Of a stretch of 64,000 nucleotides of DNA, positions 1-7,845 are shown one piece after another. Within the stretch, counting starts at the first letter, position 1. Each line of letters opens with the position of its first letter. The notes under the pieces are model-generated. The model was not told the origin of the DNA and did not search any database. It saw nothing but the letters and a program-made list of their open reading frames with translations. Source of the stretch: Mycolicibacterium cosmeticum (GTDB taxonomy: Bacteria; Actinomycetota; Actinomycetes; Mycobacteriales; Mycobacteriaceae); contig JACPVS010000019.1 of NCBI GenBank assembly GCA_016197365.1, forward strand, positions 140,916 through 204,915, given 5' to 3'. Made by a program: the position numbers and the translations under genes.

Positions 1-1154
1 AAGTTGGGCACGCCGGACAACATGAAGCCCTTGTAGGCCACGGTCTGCGCCGGGTCGACCGGCACGCCGTCCACCGTCAGGTCCATGCCGCCGAACAATT
101 GCAGCTGCAAACCCGTTGCGGTGACGATGATGTCGGCCTCCAGCTCGCGGCCGGATTCCAGCAGGACACCGTTCTCGGTGAAGGTGTCGATCCGATCGGT
201 GACCACCGAAGCGCTGCCGTTGCTCAGCGCTGTGAACAGGTCGCCGTCGGGTACCGCGCACAGCCGCTGGTCCCACGGGTTGTAGCTGGGGTTGAAGTGC
301 TCATCGACCGGGTAGCCCGCGGGCAGCTGAGCGGCGGTGACGCGCCGGATCAGCTTGCGGGCCGCCTTCGGGTACTTCTGGCACAGCACGTACACCGAGC
401 GTTGTTTGATGATGTTCTTCCGGCGCGCCAGCGCGTAGCCACGCTTGTCGCCGAGGAACCGCCTGGCGGCGTTGGCGAACGCGTCCTTGGCCGGGAGCGG
501 GAGGATGTAGGTCGGCGAACGCTGCAGCATGGTGACGTGTCCGGCGGTGGCGGCCATCGCGGGGACCAAGGTCACCGCCGTCGCGCCGCTGCCGATCACG
601 ACGACCTTCTTGCCGGTGTGGTCGAGATTCTCGGGCCAGAACTGCGGGTGCACGATCTGACCGGAGAAGCGTTCCCGCCCTGGGAATTCCGGGGTGTAGC
701 CGGCGTCGTAACGGTAGTAACCGCCGGCACAGAACAGCCAGTTGGCGGACATCTGAATCAGTTCCCCGGCGCGCTCGATGTCGACCACCCAGCGCGACTC
801 CGCGGTGCTCCAGGCCGCGCCCAGCACCTTGTGATGGAACCGGATCGAGGCGTCGATCCCGTTCTCGGCAGCCGTCTCACGTAGATACGCCAGGATCTTG
901 TCGGCCGAGGCGATCGCATGTTCGTCGCGCCACGGCTTGAACTCGTAGCCGAAGGTGTGCAGATCGGAATCTGACCGGATGCCGGGATAGCGGAACAGGT
1001 CCCATGTGCCGCCGGTGGCGCCGCGACCCTCCAGGATCGCGTAGCTGCGGCCGCGATGTTCCCGCTGCAGGTAGTAGGCGGCGCCGATACCCGAGATTCC
1101 TGCGCCGATGATCAGTACGTCGACGTGCTCGGGGGTGTGCTCGGTCTGGGTCAC
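1..1154 (-). CDS. Flavin-containing monooxygenase (partial, 3' end outside window)
   Basis: FAD- and NADPH-dependent monooxygenase of the class B/FMO-Baeyer-Villiger type. The first 384 codons are present and the C-terminus lies beyond base 1. Near the N-terminus a dinucleotide-binding motif reads GAGISGIGAA (FAD). About 190 residues in, a second one reads GSGATAVTL (NADP). Aromatic and FRYPG-type segments between them fit the family. The GTG at 1154 is preferred because AGGAG lies eight bases upstream; an in-frame ATG at 1193 has no such site. It is divergent from the PucR regulator. Substrate cannot be read from sequence. Confident of the family, not of the reaction. Confidence 0.88.
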   Translation of the reverse strand, partial: MTQTEHTPEHVDVLIIGAGISGIGAAYYLQREHRGRSYAILEGRGATGGTWDLFRYPGIRSDSDLHTFGYEFKPWRDEHAIASADKILAYLRETAAENGIDASIRFHHKVLGAAWSTAESRWVVDIERAGELIQMSANWLFCAGGYYRYDAGYTPEFPGRERFSGQIVHPQFWPENLDHTGKKVVVIGSGATAVTLVPAMAATAGHVTMLQRSPTYILPLPAKDAFANAARRFLGDKRGYALARRKNIIKQRSVYVLCQKYPKAARKLIRRVTAAQLPAGYPVDEHFNPSYNPWDQRLCAVPDGDLFTALSNGSASVVTDRIDTFTENGVLLESGRELEADIIVTATGLQLQLFGGMDLTVDGVPVDPAQTVAYKGFMLSGVPN

Positions 1155-1238
1155 GGCGGCGGCTCCTGTCAGGGGCGGATGCGATCTGTCCATGGTGACG
1201 CCGACGGCCGCCTGCCACCATGGTCGAAGTGACCCAAA

Positions 1239-2513
1239 ATGCCGGTATCGATGGTGCATAGTGCACCACCGCTCTACCCTGACACCGTGGAGTGGACGCC
1301 GCCGTCACCTCAGGTCGCAGATCTGATCAGGCAATGCGCGCAGATCATCGTCAATGCCCGTCCGGAATGGCTTACCGAACTCGACGAGGCGGTGCTGCAA
1401 GCCGGGCCGTCCATTGCCTCCGACCCCGAACTGGCCGCCGCAGTGAGTCGCAGCAACAGGGCGAACCTGTATTTCTGGGCCACCGCCAATGTCCGGGACC
1501 CGGGCGCGCCGGTCCCGCCGAACACGGGGCCCGAGCCCCTGGCCATCTCCCGTGAACTCGTCCGCCGTGGCATCAACGCGTTCCCGTCGGATGGCTACCG
1601 TGTCGGCGAGGCTGTCGCGTGGCGGCGCCTGATGGAGATCGCGTTCGAGCTGACCTCGGATCCGGCCGAGCTGCACGAGATGCTACATATCTGCTCATTG
1701 TCGATCAGCACGTTCATCGAAGCGACCCTGCAGGGCATCGCCGCCCAGATCGAACTGGAACGCGACGAGCTCACCCGCGGCACCCAGGCCGAACGACGGG
1801 AGACGGTGGCGCTGCTCCTCGAGGGCGCCCCGATCCCCCGGGATCGCGCCGAAACCCGCCTCGGCTACGCGCTCACCGGCGCACACACCGCCGCGGTGAT
1901 CTGGAGTGCGCGTTCGGACGCCGATCTGTCGCTGCTGGACCGTGTCGCCGAGGCCTTCGGGCACGCCTGCGGCAGCCCACGCGTGTTGAGCGTCCCGGCC
2001 AGCACCGCGACGCGATGGGTGTGGGCTCCCGGCAGCGGCGAGGTGGACACCGCGGGACTCCTGTCCGCGGTGTCCCTCGATGTCCGGGTGGCCATCGGTT
2101 CGACGGCCGACGGGATCGACGGCTTCCGGCGCAGCCACTTCGACGCGCTCACCACCCAGCAGATGATGGCGCGCCTGAACTCACCGCAGCAGCTCGCGTT
2201 GTTCACCGACATCCAGTTGGTCGCGCTGATCACCTCCGACGCCGGCCGGGCGGCCGAATTCGTGCACCGGGCGCTCAGCGACCTCGAGTCCGCGAGCCCC
2301 GAATTGCAGGATACGGTGCGGATATTCGTCGCCGAACAGTGCAACGCCTCGCGCACCGCGGCGCGGTTGTACACGCACCGCAACACGTTGCTGCGCAGGC
2401 TGGCACGCGCCGACGAGCTGCTGCCCCGGCCGCTGGCCCAGTGCAGTGTCGAGGTCGCCGTCGCGCTCGACGTCCTGCGCTGGAGCGGTCAGTCCAGGAC
2501 CGTGTCCAGGTAG
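1239..2513 (+). CDS. PucR-family helix-turn-helix transcriptional regulator
   Basis: A cytoplasmic DNA-binding regulator of up to 424 residues. The C-terminal ~60 residues (TARLYTHRNTLLRRLARADE region) are the PucR-type helix-turn-helix. The centre resembles the GGDEF-like sensor part of CdaR/PucR proteins and the N-terminus is helical. It is divergent from the flavin monooxygenase and may control it. The start is uncertain: ATG 1239, ATG 1251 and GTG 1287 are in frame and none has a good ribosome site. A 7-bp-arm inverted repeat at 1252-1268 would lie inside the gene if 1239 is used, which favours 1287. The 3' end overlaps the convergent GntR gene by 25 bp. Confidence 0.85.
   Translation: MPVSMVHSAPPLYPDTVEWTPPSPQVADLIRQCAQIIVNARPEWLTELDEAVLQAGPSIASDPELAAAVSRSNRANLYFWATANVRDPGAPVPPNTGPEPLAISRELVRRGINAFPSDGYRVGEAVAWRRLMEIAFELTSDPAELHEMLHICSLSISTFIEATLQGIAAQIELERDELTRGTQAERRETVALLLEGAPIPRDRAETRLGYALTGAHTAAVIWSARSDADLSLLDRVAEAFGHACGSPRVLSVPASTATRWVWAPGSGEVDTAGLLSAVSLDVRVAIGSTADGIDGFRRSHFDALTTQQMMARLNSPQQLALFTDIQLVALITSDAGRAAEFVHRALSDLESASPELQDTVRIFVAEQCNASRTAARLYTHRNTLLRRLARADELLPRPLAQCSVEVAVALDVLRWSGQSRTVSR
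1252..1268. promoter_or_regulatory. Inverted repeat, candidate operator of the PucR regulator
   Basis: TGGTGCA-TAG-TGCACCA is a perfect 7-bp-arm palindrome in the divergent region between the monooxygenase and the PucR gene. It contains CATAGT, a possible -10, 18-25 bp before GTG 1287. An autoregulatory role is inferred. Confidence 0.4.
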
Positions 2514-2872
2514 CGCAGCGCCTCGGCTTTCGCGATACCGAGTTGGCGCGCCGTCTCGGCGAACGCGTGCGCCGCGGCGGCCATCGCGGCATCGGCGGGA
2601 TCCACCCGCGCCACGAATGTGCCGAATCTGCCCCGGGTTTCGAGGATCCCCGCGGCTTCCAGCTCACGATATGCACGGGCGACGGTGTTCACCGCCAACC
2701 CCACTTGTCCGGCCAGATCGCGCACCGTCGGCAACCGTGTGCCCGGTTCCAGTCGTCCGTCCCGCACCACATCGATGATCTGGGTCCGCAACTGGTCGAA
2801 CAACGGGCTTGCAGCGTGCGCGTCCAGCCGGACCCAATCCCCCAACCCGGCCATGTGCCCAGTATCGCCCAC
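2489..2872 (-). CDS. GntR-family transcriptional regulator (YtrA-like, short)
   Basis: A 127-residue protein consisting mostly of a GntR winged helix (SPLFDQLRTQIIDVVRDGRLEPGTRLPTVRDLAGQVGLAVNTVARAYRELEAAG, interrupted here for length by description only as residues ~21-75) followed by a short C-terminal helix pair. This is the size of YtrA-subfamily regulators. An ATG at 2854 is an alternative start. It is divergent from the sirtuin gene with an 18-bp gap, and its 3' end overlaps the PucR gene. From memory, M. tuberculosis has the same GntR/sirtuin pair (Rv1152/Rv1151c), so control of the sirtuin is plausible. Effector unknown. Confidence 0.85.
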   Translation of the reverse strand: MGDTGHMAGLGDWVRLDAHAASPLFDQLRTQIIDVVRDGRLEPGTRLPTVRDLAGQVGLAVNTVARAYRELEAAGILETRGRFGTFVARVDPADAAMAAAAHAFAETARQLGIAKAEALRYLDTVLD

Positions 2873-2890
2873 ACCCGCTACTTTGGTGGG

Positions 2891-3604
2891 GTGCAGGTGA
2901 CGGTGCTCAGCGGAGCGGGCATGTCCGCCGAAAGCGGTGTACCGACGTTTCGCGACGTCGAGACGGGTTTATGGGCCAACGTCGACCCCTACGAGATCTC
3001 CAGCAGCGACGGCTGGCAGCGGCACCCCGAGAAGGTGTGGGCCTGGTACCTGTGGCGCCACTACATGATGGACGCGGTCGAGCCGAACAACGGGCACCGC
3101 GCCGTCGCCGCGTGGGAGGACTACGCGGACGTGCACATCGCCACCCAGAACGTCGACAACCTGCACGAGCGCGCCGGCAGCAGCCGGGTCCACCACCTGC
3201 ACGGCAGCTTGTTCGAATTCCGTTGCGATCGTTGCCAGTTGCCGTTCACCGGCGCACTCCCCGCGATGCCCGAACCCGTCGAGGTCGTCGAGCCGCCGCG
3301 CTGCACCTGCGGCGGGCTGATCCGGCCGAATGTGGTGTGGTTCGGCGAAGGCCTGCCCGACGACGCCTGGGACGGCGCCGTGGCGGCCGTGGCCGGCGCC
3401 GATGTGGTGATCGTGGTGGGTACGTCGTCGATCGTCTATCCGGCCGCGGGCCTACCGGAAGCCGCGCTGGCCAACGGCATCCCCGTCATCGAGGTGAACC
3501 CCCAGCCCACGCCGTTGTCCGAGGCGGCGACGGCGGTGGTGCGGGAAACCTCGGCGACCGCCCTGCCGGGCCTGTTGCAGCGCCTGCCCGACCTGCTCGG
3601 CTAG
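2891..3604 (+). CDS. cobB: NAD-dependent protein deacylase, sirtuin (Sir2/CobB)
   Basis: Removes acyl groups from protein lysines using NAD. The 237-residue protein has every sirtuin landmark: GAGMSAESGVPTFR (NAD), TQNVDNLHERAG, catalytic His104 in HLHG, a zinc site C112/C115 and C138/C140, GTSS, and a late NPQPT loop. Y53-x-x-R56 matches the acidic-acyl pocket signature of SIRT5/E. coli CobB, so desuccinylase activity as well as deacetylase activity is likely. The start is GTG 2891, because no upstream in-frame start fits and the protein begins directly at the first beta strand. Its stop codon shares a CTAG with the convergent methyltransferase stop. Confidence 0.94.
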   Translation: MQVTVLSGAGMSAESGVPTFRDVETGLWANVDPYEISSSDGWQRHPEKVWAWYLWRHYMMDAVEPNNGHRAVAAWEDYADVHIATQNVDNLHERAGSSRVHHLHGSLFEFRCDRCQLPFTGALPAMPEPVEVVEPPRCTCGGLIRPNVVWFGEGLPDDAWDGAVAAVAGADVVIVVGTSSIVYPAAGLPEAALANGIPVIEVNPQPTPLSEAATAVVRETSATALPGLLQRLPDLLG

Positions 3605-4230
3605 CTTGGTCGTACCGCCTGGCCGATCGCGAACTCGGTGACCGGCACCGGCACCCAGGCCGGGAACGTCAACTGGCGGCGGGATTGGCGCACCTCGAAC
3701 CCGGCACCGACGATGGCGGCTTCGGTGTCCCGATGGGTGTGGCAGTTGCCGAGCAACCGGGGCCAGACCGTCGCATCCGCCAACCGTTGCAGCGAGGCCC
3801 GCGGGCCCGTACTGGCGACGTGTTCCAGATACCGCAGCTGGCCACCCGGTTTCAGGATCGAAAAGAGTTGCCGCAGAACGCTGTTCGGTTCATCGACGGA
3901 GCAGAGCACCAGCGAGCAGACCACGGCGTCGAAGGGGTCGTGCGACGCGTAGGCCTCGACGGTGTCGGCGCTGACGGTCACCGGTATCGACGCCTGCACC
4001 GCGGCCCGGCTTGCCAACTCGGCCAGCCGCGGTTCGGGTTCGACGGCGACCACCTCGGTGACCTCGGCCGGGTAATGCGCGAAATTGGTTCCGGTGCCTG
4101 CCCCGACCTCCAGGACGCGGCCGGTCAACCCGGCGAGGTTCTCCACCCGCAGGCGCCGCAGCGACTCGGGTTCGTGGCCGGACATGACGGTCCACAGCCG
4201 GGCGAAGAAGGGATTCTCGACGGTCGTCAT
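3601..4230 (-). CDS. Class I SAM-dependent methyltransferase
   Basis: A 209-residue cytosolic methyltransferase. Motif I is VLEVGAGTGTN (~residue 42). Acidic motif II is VAVEPEP, and later come FDAVVCSLVLCSV and LKPGGQLRYLEHV, the UbiE/phospholipid methyltransferase pattern. The ATG at 4230 overlaps the TetR stop by four bases (ATGA), so it is translationally coupled as the last gene of the MmpL-TetR-methyltransferase operon. A lipid or quinone-like substrate would suit the MmpL context, but this is inference. Its counterpart in M. tuberculosis appears to be Rv1147, from memory. Confidence 0.88.
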   Translation of the reverse strand: MTTVENPFFARLWTVMSGHEPESLRRLRVENLAGLTGRVLEVGAGTGTNFAHYPAEVTEVVAVEPEPRLAELASRAAVQASIPVTVSADTVEAYASHDPFDAVVCSLVLCSVDEPNSVLRQLFSILKPGGQLRYLEHVASTGPRASLQRLADATVWPRLLGNCHTHRDTEAAIVGAGFEVRQSRRQLTFPAWVPVPVTEFAIGQAVRPS

Positions 4231-4904
4231 GGCTTCAGCTCCTGCAGTTTCGCGATGGTCTGCTCGGGGGTGGCATCGGGGCCCATGATGCCCGACACGA
4301 TCCGGCCGCAACAGACCGCGCTCAACACCCGGTCGGCGAACTCCTCGACATCCCCCCAGGGCAGGTACGGCTTGGCGATCAGCAGCGCCGCCACCCCGTG
4401 CACCGCCGTCCACAACTCCAACGCTGCGGACATCGAATCCCCTTGGGCATAAATGCCTTCGGCCATCAGCTTCTCGACCGAAGCGCGCATGTGCACGAAC
4501 GCCGAGCTGGCCAGGGTCTGGTCGACCGAGCTGGCCGAGTCCCCTTCGGCCATGGTCGCGATCCGGTACAGCTCGGGGGTCTGGCGAGCGAACTGCACGT
4601 AGGCCAGCCCCTGGGCGCGCAGTACCTCGATGGTGGAGGACTTGCCCACCGCGACCCGCTGCATCTCCTGATCGAGCTTCTCGAAGTAGCGGGCGCACAC
4701 CGCGTCCAGCAGCCCGTCCTTATCGGCGAAATGTAGGTAGATCGACGGGGAGGTGACGCCGACCCGCTGGGCCACCGCACGGATCGACACCGATTTGGCG
4801 TGACCGGTTTCCAGTAGCAGGTCGGTGGTCGCGTCGAGGATCTCTTCGCGCAGTTGGTCACCCGAACCACGGGCGGCCCTCCGCCGTTTCAGTACGTCAA
4901 CCAC
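4227..4904 (-). CDS. TetR-family transcriptional regulator of the MmpL operon
   Basis: A 225-residue repressor. The N-terminal helix-turn-helix (ILDATTDLLLETG, VTSPSIYLHFADKDGLLDAV) is followed by a TetR_C-like ligand domain. The GTG at 4904 is chosen because it overlaps the MmpL stop (TGA at 4899-4897) by eight bases, the usual sign of translational coupling. It ends with a four-base overlap with the methyltransferase. It probably represses the whole operon from an AT-rich site upstream of mmpL (7226-7250, containing GTTAAC), though no clean palindrome was found there. Confidence 0.88.
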   Translation of the reverse strand: MVDVLKRRRAARGSGDQLREEILDATTDLLLETGHAKSVSIRAVAQRVGVTSPSIYLHFADKDGLLDAVCARYFEKLDQEMQRVAVGKSSTIEVLRAQGLAYVQFARQTPELYRIATMAEGDSASSVDQTLASSAFVHMRASVEKLMAEGIYAQGDSMSAALELWTAVHGVAALLIAKPYLPWGDVEEFADRVLSAVCCGRIVSGIMGPDATPEQTIAKLQELKP

Positions 4905-7191
4905 GCTGACCAGCGTCCGCCACACCGGCGGTGACCGGCTCGCGCCCCTCCGGTTCGTCGGCTTCCGGTCCAGAGCCGCCGTCCTCGCTGATGCCGATGC
5001 GACCGTGCAGCCACGCCAGCGGCTTCGGTGCCCACCAGTTCCAGCCGCCCGCCACATGCATGAACGCCGGCACCAGAACCATCCGCACCAGCGTCGCGTC
5101 GACCAGGACGGCCAGTGTCAGCCCGACGCCGAACATCCGCATGAACGACACCTGCGCGGCGATCAGCGCGGCGAAGGTGATCGACATGACCAGCGCGGCG
5201 GCCGTGATGACGCGGCCGGTGCGCGCCAGGCCCAGGGCGACCGCCTCATCGTTGCGTTGCCGTGCCGGCCCGTGCAGCTTCAGCCAGTACTCCCGGATCC
5301 GCGCAGCCAGGAACACCTCGTAGTCCATCGACAACCCGAACGCGATGCAGAACAGCAGCACGGGCATGTTGGCCACCAGCGTCCCGGTCGGCGTGGTCCC
5401 CAGCGCCGAGAGATGTCCGTCCTGGAAGATCCAGACCAGCGACCCGAACGCGGCAGTCAGCGAAAGCACATTCAGCACAAGGGCTTTCAGCGGCAGCACC
5501 ACGCTGCCGGTGAGCAGGAACAGCAGCCCGAAGGTGATCAACGCGATCACCCCGAGCACCCAGGGCAACCGGGTGGTGATGGCGGTGACGCTGTCCCGGT
5601 TGATCTGCGCGATCCCGGCCAGTTCCACGGTGCGCCCGTCCGGTCCGCTGACGGAGTGCAGGGCATCGAGCTGGCGTTCGGAGGCATCGGAGAACAGCGG
5701 CGCGGTGCTCCCGACGGTGAGGAAGGCACTGCCCTCGGCGATACCGGCCTGCCCGGGCGGGCCGACCTTCTTCCCGGCGACGAAGGTGCCGGTCGGGCCG
5801 GCGACCGTGGTGACGGACTCGACGTTCGACAGCTCGGTCGCATAGCGGTCGAATTCGGCCGGCGTGAGGCCGTCGGCGTCGGGGATGACGGCCGTCACCG
5901 CGGTGGCCGAGTTGTCGGTGAAGTCGTTGCGCAGCTGATCACCGACCTCGTGCGCCGACGCCGAGGCGGGTAGCACCCGATCATCGGGGAAGCCCCATTT
6001 GACGCCGAGGAACGGCGCGCCCAGCAGCAACAGCAGCGCCGTCACGGCGAGACCGATCGGGATGGCGCGGCGCATCACCGCGCCCGTCCACCGATACCAG
6101 AACAGCTGCTCGACCGGCTTCGCCGCGGGAGCAGCCGCGCGCCGGAACAACCGGCGCACATTGAGGGCGTCGAGCCGCTCGCCGAGGAACCAGATCGCGG
6201 CCGGGGTGACGATGATGGCCGCCAATGCCGCGAACCCCACCGTCGCGATGCCGGCGTAGGCGAAGGACTTCAGGAAGTACATCGGGAACAGCAGCATGGC
6301 CGCCATCGACAGCGCGACCGTCGTCGCCGAGAACAGCACGGTGCGGCCCGCGGTCGCCATGGTGCGGATCAGCGCCCGGTCCCGGGGCTGCCCGTCGGCG
6401 AGCTCGTCGCGGTAGCGGCTGATGATCAGCAGGGTGTAGTCGATGGCCAGGGCCAGACCCATGGCCGTGGACAGGTTGAGCGCGAAGATCGACACGTCGG
6501 TGGAGAAGGTGATGAGGCGCAGGACCGACATGGTGCCCAGGATCGCCATCCCGCCGACCAGCATCGGCAGGGCTGCGGCGACCAGGCCACCGAACACCCA
6601 CACCAGCACCAGGAAGCTCAGCGGGATGGCGATGGACTCCATGAGGAGAAGGTCACGCTCGGTCTGTGCGTTGATCTGGGCGTAGACCATCGATACGCCA
6701 CCGCTCTTGACGGTCACCCCGGGCTGCCCGTCGGCGACGTGGGCCAGCGAGTCGGACAGTTCCTTGGCGTACTTCTGGGCGTTGTTCTCCCCGCCCGTGA
6801 TGCCGGCGACGATGAGACCCGACGTCTTGTCCTTGCTGACCAGATCCCCGGCACCGCCGACAGGCGCCGTCCACGCCGAGGTCACCTGAGCGACGTGTGG
6901 CGACTTGCCGAGGGCGGTGGCGATCTCGGTCCCGACGGTGGTCGCGGCGGGGCTGGTGACGCCGTCCGGGGAGCTGACGCTGATGATCAGCTGCATATCG
7001 CCCTGATGGAACTTGTCGGTGAGCACCTGCGTCGCGCGGGCCGACTCCGACGTCGGGTCCTGAAACCCGCCGGCGGACAGACTCTTGGCGACGGGAATGC
7101 CGAAGATCGCGGCCGCGACCATGATGAGCGCCGACAGTGCCAGGACGCGGCGGGGCGCGGCGATCGCCAGCAGCGCAATTCGATTCAGCAT
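4897..7191 (-). CDS. MMPL-family RND transporter (MmpL13-like)
   Basis: An inner-membrane proton-driven lipid or drug exporter of 764 residues. It has the two-fold MmpL layout: one helix, a periplasmic domain (~residues 35-170), a bundle of five to six helices, a second periplasmic domain (~residues 400-540) and a final helix bundle. Conserved AIDYTLLIISRYRDE and LSMDYEVFLAARIRE segments mark the repeated proton-relay helices. The ATG at 7191 has AAGGGAA upstream. It starts an operon with the TetR and methyltransferase genes. Gene order resembles the M. tuberculosis mcr-Rv1144-mmpL13a/b-Rv1147 region, where from memory mmpL13 is split; here it is one uninterrupted reading frame. Confidence 0.92.
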   Translation of the reverse strand: MLNRIALLAIAAPRRVLALSALIMVAAAIFGIPVAKSLSAGGFQDPTSESARATQVLTDKFHQGDMQLIISVSSPDGVTSPAATTVGTEIATALGKSPHVAQVTSAWTAPVGGAGDLVSKDKTSGLIVAGITGGENNAQKYAKELSDSLAHVADGQPGVTVKSGGVSMVYAQINAQTERDLLLMESIAIPLSFLVLVWVFGGLVAAALPMLVGGMAILGTMSVLRLITFSTDVSIFALNLSTAMGLALAIDYTLLIISRYRDELADGQPRDRALIRTMATAGRTVLFSATTVALSMAAMLLFPMYFLKSFAYAGIATVGFAALAAIIVTPAAIWFLGERLDALNVRRLFRRAAAPAAKPVEQLFWYRWTGAVMRRAIPIGLAVTALLLLLGAPFLGVKWGFPDDRVLPASASAHEVGDQLRNDFTDNSATAVTAVIPDADGLTPAEFDRYATELSNVESVTTVAGPTGTFVAGKKVGPPGQAGIAEGSAFLTVGSTAPLFSDASERQLDALHSVSGPDGRTVELAGIAQINRDSVTAITTRLPWVLGVIALITFGLLFLLTGSVVLPLKALVLNVLSLTAAFGSLVWIFQDGHLSALGTTPTGTLVANMPVLLFCIAFGLSMDYEVFLAARIREYWLKLHGPARQRNDEAVALGLARTGRVITAAALVMSITFAALIAAQVSFMRMFGVGLTLAVLVDATLVRMVLVPAFMHVAGGWNWWAPKPLAWLHGRIGISEDGGSGPEADEPEGREPVTAGVADAGQRG

Positions 7192-7572
7192 GCAGGTTCC
7201 CTTCCCAGGGGGAGGCGGAGATATCGTCGTTAAGTTAACAACGGTAAGTGAGGCCGTCAACCCGTCCACTCCGATCACGACGCAGCGGCCCGGACGGTTC
7301 AGCGGCGGCCTTCGCCCTACTCAGGAGTAGAACTCGCAAGTAACGTTTGCTGGGATCACAGCGCCGTCCAGATGTGTCGGCACACACACCGACCCGCCCC
7401 GGAAAGCTCGACAGTACGGCTTAATGGCAGGTCAGAGGCATACTGACTTTTGAGTAAGTCCGCGGTACCCGGCGCCCGCAAACATCGCCAACCTACCCGG
7501 CGGTAAGAATTGCCAGGGTTTTCAGAATCGTGACTCAAAGATTCCTTAAATGTGACTCATACAGTCAGTGTC
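7192..7572. other. 381-bp intergenic region
   Basis: Holds the mmpL promoter region on the right-to-left strand (AT-rich GTTAAC element near 7230) and, at its right end, the leaderless promoter of the 40-residue ORF. A 60-codon open frame at 7356-7538 (-) has no ribosome site and no recognisable composition, so it was not called. Confidence 0.6.
7530..7572 (+). promoter_or_regulatory. Leaderless promoter with two GTGACTCA repeats
   Basis: TACAGT at 7560-7565 lies exactly seven bases before the ATG at 7573, the spacing of mycobacterial leaderless -10 boxes. GTGACTCA occurs twice, at 7530-7537 and 7552-7559, 22 bp apart (two helical turns). Each contains the near-palindrome TGACTCA. The second copy abuts the -10, so repressor binding is plausible. 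Confidence 0.55.
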
Positions 7573-7695
7573 ATGTGGATCGACGACACCAGTGCCGATG
7601 TCATCAAAGTCGACTTTGACGCCCTGTACCACGGGGACGTCCTCGTCGAGGGTGACACCTCCGAGCAGTTCCCTGACCTCGCTGCAGCGGTCTGA
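7573..7695 (+). CDS. Small leaderless ORF, 40-residue acidic protein of unknown function
   Basis: A short protein starting MWIDDTSADVIKVDF and ending FPDLAAAV, strongly acidic (about ten Asp/Glu), with no signal peptide or membrane segment. Support for it being a gene is positional: a TANNNT box at the leaderless distance, tandem upstream repeats, and an intrinsic terminator beginning 27 bp after the stop. Codons are typical of the genome. No family is recognised. It could be a small regulator, a chaperone-like acidic peptide or a ribosomally made precursor, but no maturation enzyme is adjacent. Confidence 0.55.
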   Translation: MWIDDTSADVIKVDFDALYHGDVLVEGDTSEQFPDLAAAV

Positions 7696-7721
7696 CCGCA
7701 GCAGTTTCCTCCTAGCACCAC

Positions 7722-7755
7722 AACGCCGCTGAGCACTGTCTCGGCGGCGTTTTGG
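7722..7755 (+). terminator. Intrinsic terminator of the 40-residue ORF
   Basis: AACGCCGCTGAG pairs with CTCGGCGGCGTT (one T-G wobble) around a 6-base loop and is followed by a short T run. Confidence 0.75.
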
Positions 7756-7774
7756 CGTCTCGGATGCCTCTGAG

Positions 7775-7817
7775 ACAAAAACCGCGCGACCGAACGTCAT
7801 TGTTCGGTCGCGCGGTT
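7775..7817 (-). terminator. Intrinsic terminator of the mcr operon
   Basis: A 16-bp perfect stem (7780-7795 with 7802-7817, loop of 6). On the minus strand it is followed by TTTTTG. It lies 29 bp past the nitronate monooxygenase stop. Confidence 0.85.
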
Positions 7818-7845
7818 GCTTGTTCCGGCAGTGACGCCGATCGGG

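Noticed and set aside
99..884. Long plus-strand open frame opposite the flavin monooxygenase
   Set aside because: It is the GC-rich antisense shadow of the monooxygenase, with Arg/Gly/Ala-skewed composition and no family motif.
7221..7252. TetR operator upstream of mmpL
   Set aside because: AT-rich with GTTAAC and partial repeats, but no clean palindrome, so it is mentioned only in the gene notes.
7356..7538. 60-codon minus-strand frame in the mmpL upstream region
   Set aside because: No ribosome site, no leaderless box and non-coding-like composition.
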